Shown here piece after piece: positions 46,946 to 56,101 of a stretch of DNA of 64,000 bases; position 1 is the stretch's first letter; every line of letters starts with the position of its first letter. Source of the DNA: Vibrio ziniensis. Lineage in GTDB: Bacteria; Pseudomonadota; Gammaproteobacteria; Enterobacterales; Vibrionaceae. The notes beneath the pieces were generated by a model. It saw nothing but the letters and a program-made list of their open reading frames with translations, did not search any database and was not told the origin of the DNA. A program made the position numbers and the translations under genes. The stretch spans positions 1,984,001-2,048,000 of the forward strand of contig NZ_CP049331.1 of the NCBI RefSeq assembly GCF_011064285.1. The letters are read 5' to 3'.

Positions 46946-48013
46946 TTATTTTGCTTTTAACTCTAATAGGGTGTGACCTAAGCCAATATTATCTGTTCGT
47001 TCAACGACTTCTAAACCCGCAGCTTCAACGATTTCTAAGAAATCATCACTGCGATAAAAACGGCTGTTACCATTTGCTAGACAAGTAAAATAAAGTGATG
47101 TGGCATTTAAACTGTATGACGCTGCATCGTATTTTTGAGCGTCCCAAAATAATTCCAAAATATACACTTTTGAATCTGGCTTAAGCTGTTGTTTAACTCT
47201 TTGTAGAATACTCAGAATTTCCATTGGTGAAAAACAGTCCAAAAACTGGCTCATCCACCACACATCAGCCTGCTCAGGTAGCAGTTGATTGCGATCGAGC
47301 ATATTGGCCGGATAACCACTTACTCTATTTGAAAAGCCATTGTCCTGCGCATTTTTCATTGCCATTTCAAGTTGCTGAGGCAAATCTACAATAGTCACCT
47401 GAACATCTTGATCGTAATTACAACACTTCATCGCCCATTTACCAGTATTGCCCCCGATATCAACCAAGGTTTTAGGCTTCGAAGCAAATACTCGCTCAAG
47501 AAGAATTGGGAAAGAACGATCAGAATAGAAGTGATCAAATTGGAACCAGCTTTGCTTGGCTTTTTCCGGTAAACGAGAAAGACCTTGATAAATCGTCTCC
47601 CAATCGCCCAACTCTTTCAGGCCAGCAGGTTTACCTTCGGTAATAGATTCGGTTAAATGCATCATTGCGGCGTAACACACGTCCGCAGTGAAATCCATAT
47701 TCGCGCGAGTCATCCCATCATGAAGAATAAAATGTCCCAGATTTGCCAACATATAATTCGGCTTATCCCACGTTACGATATGTGCACTAATCGCCATATC
47801 CAAAAGGACCTTTACACCATACTCTGATACACCAGTTTTTTTAGCAAGCGCCTCTGCGTTCGCACCTTGCGAGCCAGCATTATCTAGAGCAGCCAATATA
47901 CCTAAATCACGCAATGTACGTGCAGTATGAAAAATAATTGGCGCAAAAGATAACTTTTGCGCCTCAGTTTTAGCTTCTAGAGCATTATAAGGATCTTGTT
48001 TTTGTTCAAACAC
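46946..48013 (-). CDS. SAM-dependent O-methyltransferase (APE cluster)
   Basis: 355 residues. An N-terminal helical dimerisation domain (IIFHTARTLRDLGILAALDNAGSQGANAEALAKKTGVSEYGVKVLLD) resembles the winged-helix domain of plant-type and antibiotic O-methyltransferases (PF00891). The Rossmann SAM domain begins at LVDIGGNTGKWAMKCCN (about 196-212), with VDLPQQLEMAM next and WWMSQFLDCFSPMEILSILQRV as the later motif. APE and related pigments carry methyl groups on the aryl head, and an aromatic methyltransferase is a standard part of these clusters. It is in one operon with the flavoprotein downstream and, 28 bases upstream, the lipoprotein. Confidence 0.82.
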   Translation of the reverse strand: MFEQKQDPYNALEAKTEAQKLSFAPIIFHTARTLRDLGILAALDNAGSQGANAEALAKKTGVSEYGVKVLLDMAISAHIVTWDKPNYMLANLGHFILHDGMTRANMDFTADVCYAAMMHLTESITEGKPAGLKELGDWETIYQGLSRLPEKAKQSWFQFDHFYSDRSFPILLERVFASKPKTLVDIGGNTGKWAMKCCNYDQDVQVTIVDLPQQLEMAMKNAQDNGFSNRVSGYPANMLDRNQLLPEQADVWWMSQFLDCFSPMEILSILQRVKQQLKPDSKVYILELFWDAQKYDAASYSLNATSLYFTCLANGNSRFYRSDDFLEIVEAAGLEVVERTDNIGLGHTLLELKAK

Positions 48014-48041
48014 GAAAAAACCTAATGATTAGTTATTAAAA

Positions 48042-48431
48042 TTATTTTACTGACGCTCTCGCCAAGTATTTCTGAATATCAACGTTTAAATTATTAATCC
48101 AACGATTGTAATTTCGATGAATAGTACCGTCACTAGCTAGTAAGTTTGTAGACGTAACGTAGTTGATTGAATAGTATTTCGCACTATAAGGGATGCTAAT
48201 TTCTGCACTATGATCTCGAGACAGAAGTTTGAATCCTAGCTCAGTTGAGGTGTTGTTTGAAATAATCCAACCTCGATTAGTTGCTGCGGTAATAATTGCT
48301 GCTTTAACTTGTTCACTTTGAAGATTATAAGCGACTGGGGTATTCTCAACATTCATTACAGGCTGAACTCGCCCACAACCAACTAGAAGAACCGCTAACA
48401 GGATAGAGACCGTATATTTTATTGCTTTCAT
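48042..48431 (-). CDS. APE-cluster lipoprotein
   Basis: 129 residues. The signal MKAIKYTVSILLAVLLVGC ends in a lipobox (LVGC, modified cysteine C19); the residue after it is glycine, so outer-membrane sorting is expected. The mature part alternates short strands (VKAAIITAATNRGWIISNN, SAEISIPYSAKYYSINY) without a family I can name. Small lipoproteins of this kind are regularly found at the head of APE clusters. First gene of the minus-strand arm; its start faces the chain-length factor gene across 78 bases that must hold both promoters. Confidence 0.75.
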   Translation of the reverse strand: MKAIKYTVSILLAVLLVGCGRVQPVMNVENTPVAYNLQSEQVKAAIITAATNRGWIISNNTSTELGFKLLSRDHSAEISIPYSAKYYSINYVTSTNLLASDGTIHRNYNRWINNLNVDIQKYLARASVK

Positions 48432-48509
48432 AGCATTTCCTTGCTTTGATTAGGGAATAAAGATAAACAAGCATAGTATTCAGCTCACCAAAAAACAAAT
48501 CAATATCTT

Positions 48510-49235
48510 ATGTCAAATCAATTGCAATTAATCTCATTTAACATCGATTCTTGGTCAGCTAATAGTTTAGGCCTAAATGATCTAAGCTCTTGGGAACAAT
48601 GGTCCCAAAACCATATGTGGCCAGATAATACAACGATAGAAGCAAGCGCCATTCCTGCGATGATGCGTCGCCGAATGAGTTCACTAAGTAAACTCGCCGT
48701 ACAAACAGCCATAACACTTATGCAAGAACAGCCAATTGATTACTTGGTTTTTTCAAGCCGTCATGGTGAACTACATCGAAGTACAGAACTCATCAAAAGC
48801 ATTATTTTGGGAGAAGAAGCATCACCGATGAACTTTTCTCAATCAGTCCATAATACCGCAGCTGGATTATCCACAATAGCAACAAAGCAGGCTATTCCAG
48901 TAACTTCTATTTCATCAGCTGAGAATACATTTCATAGTGCTCTGATCGAAGCTTGGCTCTATTTAAAACAATACCCAAAAGCAAAGGTATTGTTAGTAGA
49001 CTTTGATGAACCATTACCCACAGATTATTCTGAATATGAAGATAAACAGTTCAAAGGTTACGCTTTAGGGCTTGTTTTGTCCGCTGGCAATACATGGCAA
49101 GTTGCACAAAGTCCAAAAACAGATACTATCAGTCCCCTTCCGCAAGCTCTGAACTTTTTGACGTACTATTTACGCAAAGATTCAAGCTGGTTAATTGCGA
49201 GTAAAAAGGGATCATGGGAATGGCAACGGGCATGA
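48510..49235 (+). CDS. apeC: Beta-ketoacyl synthase chain-length factor
   Basis: 241 residues, about 60 percent of a normal ketosynthase. The short form lacks the catalytic cysteine: the usual TACSS region reads MNFSQSVHNTAAGLSTIA. It is the chain-length-factor subunit that pairs with the ketosynthase ApeO and helps set polyene length. SSRHGELHRSTELI and the C-terminal KGYALGLVLSAG are shared with other APE chain-length factors. First gene of the long plus-strand operon. Symbol from ape gene order and family; strongly supported by both. Confidence 0.85.
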   Translation: MSNQLQLISFNIDSWSANSLGLNDLSSWEQWSQNHMWPDNTTIEASAIPAMMRRRMSSLSKLAVQTAITLMQEQPIDYLVFSSRHGELHRSTELIKSIILGEEASPMNFSQSVHNTAAGLSTIATKQAIPVTSISSAENTFHSALIEAWLYLKQYPKAKVLLVDFDEPLPTDYSEYEDKQFKGYALGLVLSAGNTWQVAQSPKTDTISPLPQALNFLTYYLRKDSSWLIASKKGSWEWQRA

Positions 49236-50002
49236 ATGCTGTGAACAAATATTGGCGAGTATTTGCTACTGGATTTTGTTTTACAATTTTTGGCATAGGT
49301 GGTTTAACACTTAGCTTCATTATTATTCCTTTGATTAGGCTTTCGACAAAAAATACGATTCAACGAGAATATCGAGTACAAAACGTCATTCGATTCACAT
49401 TCAATCTATTTTGCCGATTAATGAAATTTACCGGTGCTATTGACTACCGCATTGATGGATCAGATATTCTCGCTAATGATAAAAACTGTCTCATCGTGGC
49501 TAACCACCCTAGCCTTATCGATTACGTGTTAGTGGCTTCGCAACTCAAGCAATGTGACTGTTTAGTTAAAGCGGCTATTTGGTCAAATCCATTTATGAAG
49601 CACATTGTCAAAGCGGCAGGCTATATTCCCAATGAGACACCTGACGACCTGCTTGATTTATGCGAAACGCGTTTTGAACGAGACAATGTTTTATTGGTGT
49701 TCCCAGAAGGAACTCGAACTACACCAGGAATGGAACCTAAACTGCAACGTGGCGCAGCCCAAATTGCCATTCGTACCCAAAGAGATTTGCGAGTCATACA
49801 TATTACAGTTTCACCTAGCTTTCTAACAAAAGAAAAAAAATGGTATCAAGTTCCCGATACCAGACCTTTTTTCCATGTTGAAGTTAAGGATAAAGTTGAG
49901 GTTCTGCCCTTTATAGAGCAAACTAACAATCCAACTTCAGCGGCAAGAAGGCTTAATAGCTATCTTGCGAAAGCAATTTTTCCAACATTAAATAATAACT
50001 AA
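49232..50002 (+). CDS. 1-acylglycerol-3-phosphate-type acyltransferase (APE cluster)
   Basis: 256 residues from the ATG at 49232, which overlaps the previous stop (ATGA); an ATG at 49214 is an alternative. One membrane segment (about 14-37) precedes the PlsC domain. Motif I, NHPSLIDY, is a variant of NHxxxxD with the expected histidine and aspartate; motif III is VFPEGTRTTPG. It probably esterifies the polyene or its carrier to a glycerol backbone in the inner membrane. In order it corresponds to apeD. Confidence 0.85.
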   Translation: MNAVNKYWRVFATGFCFTIFGIGGLTLSFIIIPLIRLSTKNTIQREYRVQNVIRFTFNLFCRLMKFTGAIDYRIDGSDILANDKNCLIVANHPSLIDYVLVASQLKQCDCLVKAAIWSNPFMKHIVKAAGYIPNETPDDLLDLCETRFERDNVLLVFPEGTRTTPGMEPKLQRGAAQIAIRTQRDLRVIHITVSPSFLTKEKKWYQVPDTRPFFHVEVKDKVEVLPFIEQTNNPTSAARRLNSYLAKAIFPTLNNN

Positions 50003-50012
50003 GTAGGTTCAC

Positions 50013-50273
50013 GTGGAAGTACTACATAACGAAATTAAGCAGTTGATCATCGACGCACTAAACCTTGAAGATATCTCTATTGAAGAGATTGAAACCGATG
50101 CGCCATTATTTGGTGACGGACTTGGCTTAGATTCTATAGATGCGCTTGAACTTGGCTTGGCCATTAAAAAGAAATATAACGTTGTCATCGATGCTGATGA
50201 TTCAAATACGCGCCAACACTTTTCATCAGTGGCTAACTTAGCCGCGTATATTTCATCTCAAACTGGCAACTAA
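50013..50273 (+). CDS. apeE: Acyl carrier protein 1 (APE)
   Basis: 86 residues, starting at GTG (50013). The phosphopantetheine attachment motif is GLDSIDALEL, serine S41. An acidic four-helix carrier, 11 bases after the acyltransferase. In characterised APE systems two carriers, ApeE and ApeF, share the work, one holding the aryl starter and growing chain and the other the malonyl extender; which does which cannot be told from sequence. Confidence 0.9.
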   Translation: MEVLHNEIKQLIIDALNLEDISIEEIETDAPLFGDGLGLDSIDALELGLAIKKKYNVVIDADDSNTRQHFSSVANLAAYISSQTGN

Positions 50274-50289
50274 TTTGTAGACAACGATT

Positions 50290-50547
50290 ATGACAGAATT
50301 AAATAAGCAACAGGTTTTTGACCAAGTTAAAGATGCATTGGTTGAGCTATTCGAAATCGATGAAGCCGACATTCAACCTGAAGCGCATCTGTATCAAGAC
50401 CTTGATCTTGATAGTATTGATGCCGTTGATCTAGTCGTTCACCTTCAGAACGTAACTGGTAAAAAAATCAAGCCAGAAGAGTTCAAAATGGTACGCACTG
50501 TCGATGATGTTGTTGAATCAGTTCTTGAGCTGCTGAAGGAAGCCTAA
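50290..50547 (+). CDS. apeF: Acyl carrier protein 2 (APE)
   Basis: 85 residues. Attachment motif LDLDSIDAVDLVVHL, serine S42. Closer to the standard fatty-acid ACP pattern than its neighbour. Its stop overlaps the start of the next gene (TAATG). Second carrier of the pair; see the preceding gene. Confidence 0.9.
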   Translation: MTELNKQQVFDQVKDALVELFEIDEADIQPEAHLYQDLDLDSIDAVDLVVHLQNVTGKKIKPEEFKMVRTVDDVVESVLELLKEA

Positions 50548-51104
50548 TGCGCCATTTGCTGACAGGATTGTCTGTAGTCGTCCTGCTCGCTTATCCATTT
50601 GCTATATACTTCGGTATCGAGAAATTTGGGCTTAGTATTTTAGGTGGAATCCTTGCTGTCTTCTTTGTATTACGAATTTTCACAGCAGGTCAAACCAAAC
50701 TAAAAGAATTTAAACAGCTCGCAATTATAAGTGGTCTTGTCGGGATCACTTTAATTGTTCTAGGTGTACTTTTTCGCAGCAACGGTTGGCTACTGTTTTA
50801 CCCTGTAGTTGTAAATGCATGTATGCTGATGGTCTTCGCCAGCAGTTTAAAGCAACCTCAGACTATCATCGAGAGACTGGCAAGACTTCAAGAGCCAGAT
50901 CTCCCGAAAAGTGGTGTTCAATACACAAGAAAAGTGACGCAGGTTTGGTGTCTATTTTTCTTATTCAACGGAATTACAGCGCTCTACACCTGTTTCTTAC
51001 CTATAGAAATTTGGACGTTTTATAACGGACTCATTAGCTACATCCTAATTGGCGCTTTGTTCGCTATCGAATGGGTGGTGCGTCAAATTGTTCGCAAGGA
51101 TTAA
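50547..51104 (+). CDS. Polytopic inner-membrane protein (APE cluster, COG4648-like)
   Basis: 185 residues with five or six membrane segments: about 4-26, 27-45, 55-72, 75-92, 127-148 and 155-175. A short basic loop (RLARLQEPDLPKSGVQYTRK) lies between the fourth and fifth. This small membrane protein lies between the carrier proteins and the ligase in every APE cluster I can recall (position of apeG). No catalytic motif. It may assist lipid attachment or flipping. Confidence 0.75.
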   Translation: MRHLLTGLSVVVLLAYPFAIYFGIEKFGLSILGGILAVFFVLRIFTAGQTKLKEFKQLAIISGLVGITLIVLGVLFRSNGWLLFYPVVVNACMLMVFASSLKQPQTIIERLARLQEPDLPKSGVQYTRKVTQVWCLFFLFNGITALYTCFLPIEIWTFYNGLISYILIGALFAIEWVVRQIVRKD

Positions 51105-51110
51105 AATTTA

Positions 51111-52475
51111 ATGGCATTTAGTTGTACTGAACTTAGCCCACTCTCCCATTTGTTATTAAATCAACGTCCCAATTCCGCCGTGGCATTTGGTTCTGAAGGC
51201 GAAATTAATTGGGCTCAGTTTGTCGCTGATGTCGGTTATCACACCAACTTGCTTAACCATGAAAAGCATCAAAATATCGCACTTTGTGCACGTGACAGCT
51301 ACTTGTTCACTGTTGGATTGTTTGCACTTTTCCATGCAGGGAAAACTGTTATCTTGCCGGGCAATTATCAACCAGAAGCGTTAGAAGAATTAAGCTCGCA
51401 ATTTGATTTTTTGCTCTGCGATGACGCTATTTCACCATTACGATCAACGCCAACTCAGAGTTTAACTACCGGACATCAAGACAGTTTACAGATTTTCCAG
51501 TCTTTAGACTTAGAAAGCATCCAGCTTATCTTATTTACTTCAGGCTCAAGTGGTACGCCCAAAGCAATTCACAAAACGTTACATCAGCTCAATGTCGAAA
51601 TTGAAATTTTGCATTCTCTGTGGGGAGAGAAAGCCCTTAACAGCAGATTTGAAAGTACTGTTTCGCATCAGCATATTTATGGTCTGCTGTTTAGAGTTCT
51701 TTGGCCAATCTGCGCAGGAAACCCTTTTGCTCGACACAGTTTGGAATTTCCAGAACAAATTACTCATCATGCAAATAACGACACAGTGCTCGTGAGCAGC
51801 CCAGCCCTGCTCAAACGTTTGACAGAAGAACATCAACCAACACAGTTAAGATGTCTTTTTTCATCGGGTGGACCACTGCCTTTTGTAGCAGCAAGCCACG
51901 CTGAGGAGCTATTTGGTATTCGACCGATAGAAGTGTTTGGTAGCACGGAAACTGGTGGTATTGCTTTTCGTCAGCAGACAACAGAACAATTGCCATGGAC
52001 ACTGTTTCCAAAAGTAGAAGCACAATTGAACCAAGAAAATTGCTTGCGTTTACGTTCATCACACATTGACCCAAGCGGTTGGTATCAAACCGCTGACGAA
52101 TGTGAATTCGTGTCTAAAGATCAGTTTATTTTGAAAGGTCGCACGGATCGGATAATCAAAGTTGAAGAAAAGCGCGTATCACTGGTAGAAGTAGAAAAGC
52201 GTGTTGACCAACTGGACTACGTTAAAGAATGTGCCATTATCCCGATACAACAAGCAGAGCGTTTAATTCTGGCGGCAGCAATTGTGCTGACTGACAGTGG
52301 CAAAACAAAGCTTGTGGAACTAGGTAAAGGAAAATTTTGGCTCTTGCTTCGTAATGAACTAAGAAACTGGCTAGAGCCTATTGCTGTACCACGCAGTTTT
52401 AGAGTGGTAAAAGAGATCCCATTAAACAGTCAAGGTAAGCGACAAGTCGCTGAGCTTGAAAAATTATTCCAATAA
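51111..52475 (+). CDS. apeH: Aryl/acyl-ACP ligase (AMP-dependent synthetase)
   Basis: 454 residues. ANL-superfamily core motif A3 reads LILFTSGSSGTPKAIHK (near 140-155), with EVFGSTETGGIAFR as the A5 region, WYQTADECEF as A7 and LKGRTDRIIKVEEKRVSLVEVE as A8. It activates an aromatic acid with ATP and loads it on an ACP to start the polyene. The short form is typical of APE ligases. It lies six bases after the membrane-protein gene. Confidence 0.88.
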   Translation: MAFSCTELSPLSHLLLNQRPNSAVAFGSEGEINWAQFVADVGYHTNLLNHEKHQNIALCARDSYLFTVGLFALFHAGKTVILPGNYQPEALEELSSQFDFLLCDDAISPLRSTPTQSLTTGHQDSLQIFQSLDLESIQLILFTSGSSGTPKAIHKTLHQLNVEIEILHSLWGEKALNSRFESTVSHQHIYGLLFRVLWPICAGNPFARHSLEFPEQITHHANNDTVLVSSPALLKRLTEEHQPTQLRCLFSSGGPLPFVAASHAEELFGIRPIEVFGSTETGGIAFRQQTTEQLPWTLFPKVEAQLNQENCLRLRSSHIDPSGWYQTADECEFVSKDQFILKGRTDRIIKVEEKRVSLVEVEKRVDQLDYVKECAIIPIQQAERLILAAAIVLTDSGKTKLVELGKGKFWLLLRNELRNWLEPIAVPRSFRVVKEIPLNSQGKRQVAELEKLFQ

Positions 52476-52497
52476 AAACGAAGAAAACGCCGACACT

Positions 52498-52869
52498 ATG
52501 ATGGCTAAAAGAAAACCAACGTTACTGGCTTGCGAGCAATCAGAGCAACATGTGTTGCTGACTTTTAAAGTGGACGCAGACATCCAAGATTTTAAGGGGC
52601 ATTTTAACCACTTTCCCCTACTGCCTGGTGTCACTCAAATTGATTGGGCAATCTTTTACTCTAGTCAGTATTTAAACACTCCGGTTAACTTTAAAGGCAT
52701 GGAAGTAATTAAGTTCCAAGAACCTATTTTGCCAAACGCCGAAGTAACCCTTAGCCTGACTTGGGATGAAAGCAAACATAAGCTAGCTTTTCACTACCAA
52801 TCTCAAAGAGACGGTGGCGTGGTAACGCATTCATCAGGCAAAATGAAGCTGGGAGATGCTAGTGAGTAA
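52498..52869 (+). CDS. apeI: Hotdog-fold 3-hydroxyacyl-ACP dehydratase (ApeI-like)
   Basis: 123 residues from the ATG at 52498 (an adjacent ATG at 52501 is possible; a TTG reading at 52456 lies in the ligase gene). FKGHFNHFPLLPGVTQIDWA carries the FabZ-like histidine and the GxF...PxxPG motif. It dehydrates the 3-hydroxyacyl-ACP during polyene extension; APE clusters have two dehydratases, ApeI and ApeP, that act together. Overlaps the next gene by 14 bases. Confidence 0.86.
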   Translation: MMAKRKPTLLACEQSEQHVLLTFKVDADIQDFKGHFNHFPLLPGVTQIDWAIFYSSQYLNTPVNFKGMEVIKFQEPILPNAEVTLSLTWDESKHKLAFHYQSQRDGGVVTHSSGKMKLGDASE

Positions 52870-54571
52870 GCTTGATTACCGTCCATGCTTTTTAATTCCT
52901 TGTTATAACCATGGTGGAACCGTAGCCGGTGTTTTAGATTCGCTTACAGCGTTTAATCTTCCTGTATTCCTTGTCGATGACGGAAGTAATAACGAGACTA
53001 AATTTGCATTGCAAGAAGCAGCTCAGCGCGCAAATGTTTCGCTGATTACGTTACCTAATAACCAAGGCAAAGGCGCTGCGGTAATGGCGGGTATACGCCA
53101 CGCTAATTGGCTTGGTTTCAGCCATGTGATTCAAATTGACGCTGACGGCCAACATGACATCGCAGCATTACCGAATCTTATTGAGACCTCCAAGAACAAC
53201 CCAAACCACTTAATTTCCGGACAACCAGTTTACGACGAGAGTGTTCCCAAAGCTCGTCTGTATGGTCGATATGTCACTCATGTGTGGGTGTGGATTGAAA
53301 CACTTTCGCTGGAAATTAAAGACAGCATGTGCGGTTTTCGCGCTTATCCGGTTAAAGCAGCTATAGATGTCATGAATAACAATGACATCGGTAGTCGCAT
53401 GGATTTCGATACTGAAATTTTTGTTCGAATGTTTTGGAATGGTGCACAGTTTAAGTTCATCAATACTCGTGTGATTTATCCTGAGAACGGAATTTCCCAT
53501 TTTGATTCACTTTGGGATAACCTCAAAATCAGTTGGATGCATACCCGATTGTTCTTCGGTATGTTGCCGAGAATTCCGAAGCTATTGCTGCATAAAAGAA
53601 CGTCAGATGGCGATGAGCACTGGTCAAAGCGTCAAGAACGCGGAACCGTTTTAGGTATAAAAATACTGATGGCGATATACAAGCTGTTGGGTAGAAAGGT
53701 ATTCCGTGGAATTTTAAAGCTGGTGATGGGTTATTATCATCTCACAGGCAAACAAGCGAAAACATCTTCAGAACAGTTTTTAGCTCAGCTTAAAACCTAT
53801 GCCAAAGAGCAGCAGGTAACTCTCGACAAAAATCTGACCAGCTATAACCATTTATTGTCGTTCGGCGAAACCATGCTAGACAAGCTGGCAGCTTGGCGCG
53901 GAGATTTCAATGTCGACAATCTCACTGTGCATGGTCAGGAACAACTAACACCACTAATTGAACAAAAGCGTGGCGTGCTGCTGTTAGGTTCTCACTTAGG
54001 CAATATCGAACTGTGCCGAGCGTTAAGCCGACGCCATACGCATCTTAAAATAAATGCGTTAGTGTTTACTGAGCATGCCGAGCGATTTAATGCGGTAATG
54101 AAAGCCGTCAATCCGACATCAGAACTCAATCTTATTCAAGTTAGCAAGATAGGTCCTGATACCGCCATCATACTCCAGCAAATGATAGAGCGTGGAGAAT
54201 GGGTGGTCATTGTTGGTGACAGAACATCGACTAGCGTAGAAAATCGGGTTGTTTGGGCAGAATTTCTCGGCAAGCAGGCACCGTTTCCACAAGGTCCTTT
54301 TATGCTGGCTTCCGTATTATCTGCGCCTGTATACCTTATTTTTGGATTGCGGGATGATCAAAGCAAGCAACCACATTTTGATGTCTACTTTGAACATTTT
54401 AGCGATGGTATCAAACTACCACGTTCAACTAGACAACAATCTTTGCAGCAAGTCGTTCAGCAATACGCTGATCGCTTACAACACTACACACTGAAAACTC
54501 CATTACAGTGGTACAACTTCTTCAACTTCTGGGAATTAAGTAAACACCATGACGAAGACCAACGACAATAA
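52856..54571 (+). CDS. Glycosyltransferase 2 / lysophospholipid acyltransferase fusion protein
   Basis: 571 residues with two domains. N-terminal GT2 (about 1-245): CFLIPCYNHGGTVAGVLDSL, FLVDDGSN, NQGKGAAVMAGI and QIDADGQHD, the last giving the DxD nucleotide-sugar motif. C-terminal LpxL/HtrB-like acyltransferase (about 290-560): VLLLGSHLGNIELCRAL holds the HX4E catalytic motif, and IVGDRTSTSVENR follows. A GTG at 52862 is an alternative start with better ribosome-binding spacing. The fusion is typical of APE clusters (position of apeJ) and probably attaches a sugar and an acyl group to the lipid carrier of the polyene. No signal peptide. Confidence 0.85.
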   Translation: MLVSKLDYRPCFLIPCYNHGGTVAGVLDSLTAFNLPVFLVDDGSNNETKFALQEAAQRANVSLITLPNNQGKGAAVMAGIRHANWLGFSHVIQIDADGQHDIAALPNLIETSKNNPNHLISGQPVYDESVPKARLYGRYVTHVWVWIETLSLEIKDSMCGFRAYPVKAAIDVMNNNDIGSRMDFDTEIFVRMFWNGAQFKFINTRVIYPENGISHFDSLWDNLKISWMHTRLFFGMLPRIPKLLLHKRTSDGDEHWSKRQERGTVLGIKILMAIYKLLGRKVFRGILKLVMGYYHLTGKQAKTSSEQFLAQLKTYAKEQQVTLDKNLTSYNHLLSFGETMLDKLAAWRGDFNVDNLTVHGQEQLTPLIEQKRGVLLLGSHLGNIELCRALSRRHTHLKINALVFTEHAERFNAVMKAVNPTSELNLIQVSKIGPDTAIILQQMIERGEWVVIVGDRTSTSVENRVVWAEFLGKQAPFPQGPFMLASVLSAPVYLIFGLRDDQSKQPHFDVYFEHFSDGIKLPRSTRQQSLQQVVQQYADRLQHYTLKTPLQWYNFFNFWELSKHHDEDQRQ

Positions 54572-56093
54572 CATTTTATTCGGCGCACAGCGTCTGACCA
54601 TTGAGGACGTCGTTTCAATCGCACAAGGCGCTTCAGCTTCTATTAACTCTTCAGCCGAATTTACGGCCAAGATTGACCGTGGAGTGGCGTTTTTGGAACG
54701 TCTACTTAAAGAAGAAGGCGTGATTTATGGCGTAACAACGGGTTATGGCGATTCATGTACTGTAGCGATTCCAACAAACTTAGTTGAGGAGCTACCACTG
54801 CATCTAACCCGTTTTCATGGCTGTGGATTAGGTGAGATATTAACTCACCAACAGTCACGTGCGGTATTAGCAACTCGCTTATGTTCACTTGCACAGGGTG
54901 TATCAGGTGTGTCACACGATGTTCTCAATCAGATTATTCATCTGATTAATCACGATATTGCACCTCGTATTCCGCAAGAAGGTTCTGTGGGTGCAAGTGG
55001 TGACTTAACACCCCTGTCATACGTTGCTGCAACACTGATTGGTGAACGTGAAGTTCTCTACAAAGGTGAAATTCGCCCAACTCAAGACGTCTTTGCTGAA
55101 CTAGGTTTAACGCCAATTAAACTCAAGCCAAAAGAAGGTTTGGCTTTGATGAACGGCACATCAGTTATGACAGCCCTCGCCTGCTTAGCCTATCAGCGCG
55201 CAGAATATTTAGCACAGCTATGCACTAAAATCACTGCACTGGTTTCAATCGGCATGCAAGGTAATGACTTCCATTTTGATGAAGCATTATTTGCCGTAAA
55301 ACCTCACCCAGGACAGCAACAAATTGCAGCTTGGCTACGCGCAGATCTACAGGCAGAACGCCCACCTCGCAATAGTGACCGCTTACAAGACCGTTACTCG
55401 CTACGTTGTGCACCACATGTTATTGGTACTGTGCAAGATGCTCTTCCTTGGTTACGTCAGCTTATTGAAAACGAACTTAACAGCGCGAATGACAACCCAA
55501 TTATTGATGGTGACAACGAGCGCGTGCTTCACGGTGGTCACTTCTATGGTGGTCATATTGCAATGGCGATGGACACTCTAAAAACCTGTATTGCTAACCT
55601 TGCAGATCTTCTTGACCGCCAGATGGCGCAGTTGATGGATTACAAATTCAACAACGGTTTACCGTTTAACTTAACGGGCGCCGAGGGAGAACGTAAACCA
55701 ATCAATCACGGCTTCAAAGCGGTACAAATTGGCATTTCAGCGTGGACAGCAGAAGCATTGAAACATACCATGCCAGCAAGCGTGTTCTCTCGATCAACAG
55801 AGTGTCACAACCAAGATAAAGTAAGCATGGGCACTATCGCTGCTCGCGATTGTTTGCGCGTACTACAACTTACCGAGCAAGTTGCAGCGGCATCTTTGCT
55901 AGCATCCATCCAAGCCATCGAAATACGTAAACGCCACAATGAAATTGATGAATGTCACATGAGTGCCAGCGTGAACCAAATTATGGCGCAAGTCGAAGAA
56001 GACTTTAAGTTTGTGGTGGAAGATCGTCCGTTAGAGGCTGACCTTCGCTTGTGTATTGAACGTATTCAATCTCAGCACTGGAAGCTGTACTAG
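54549..56093 (+). CDS. Aromatic amino-acid lyase (HAL/PAL/TAL family)
   Basis: 514 residues. The MIO cofactor triad A149-S150-G151 lies in GSVGASGDLTPLSY, the catalytic tyrosine Y60 in VIYGVTTGYG, and ALMNGTSVMT, YSLRCAPHVIG and ELNSANDNPII are family landmarks. It deaminates an aromatic amino acid to the corresponding trans-cinnamate without a cofactor supply other than MIO. In gapless alignment with known lyases the substrate-selectivity pair is F89-H90 (HAL S-H, PAL F-L, RsTAL H-L), so histidine, phenylalanine or tyrosine specificity cannot be settled; tyrosine or phenylalanine is favoured by pathway context. Inserted between the glycosyl/acyltransferase and thioesterase genes. Confidence 0.9.
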   Translation: MTKTNDNNILFGAQRLTIEDVVSIAQGASASINSSAEFTAKIDRGVAFLERLLKEEGVIYGVTTGYGDSCTVAIPTNLVEELPLHLTRFHGCGLGEILTHQQSRAVLATRLCSLAQGVSGVSHDVLNQIIHLINHDIAPRIPQEGSVGASGDLTPLSYVAATLIGEREVLYKGEIRPTQDVFAELGLTPIKLKPKEGLALMNGTSVMTALACLAYQRAEYLAQLCTKITALVSIGMQGNDFHFDEALFAVKPHPGQQQIAAWLRADLQAERPPRNSDRLQDRYSLRCAPHVIGTVQDALPWLRQLIENELNSANDNPIIDGDNERVLHGGHFYGGHIAMAMDTLKTCIANLADLLDRQMAQLMDYKFNNGLPFNLTGAEGERKPINHGFKAVQIGISAWTAEALKHTMPASVFSRSTECHNQDKVSMGTIAARDCLRVLQLTEQVAAASLLASIQAIEIRKRHNEIDECHMSASVNQIMAQVEEDFKFVVEDRPLEADLRLCIERIQSQHWKLY

Positions 56094-56101
56094 GAGTGGT
56101 G

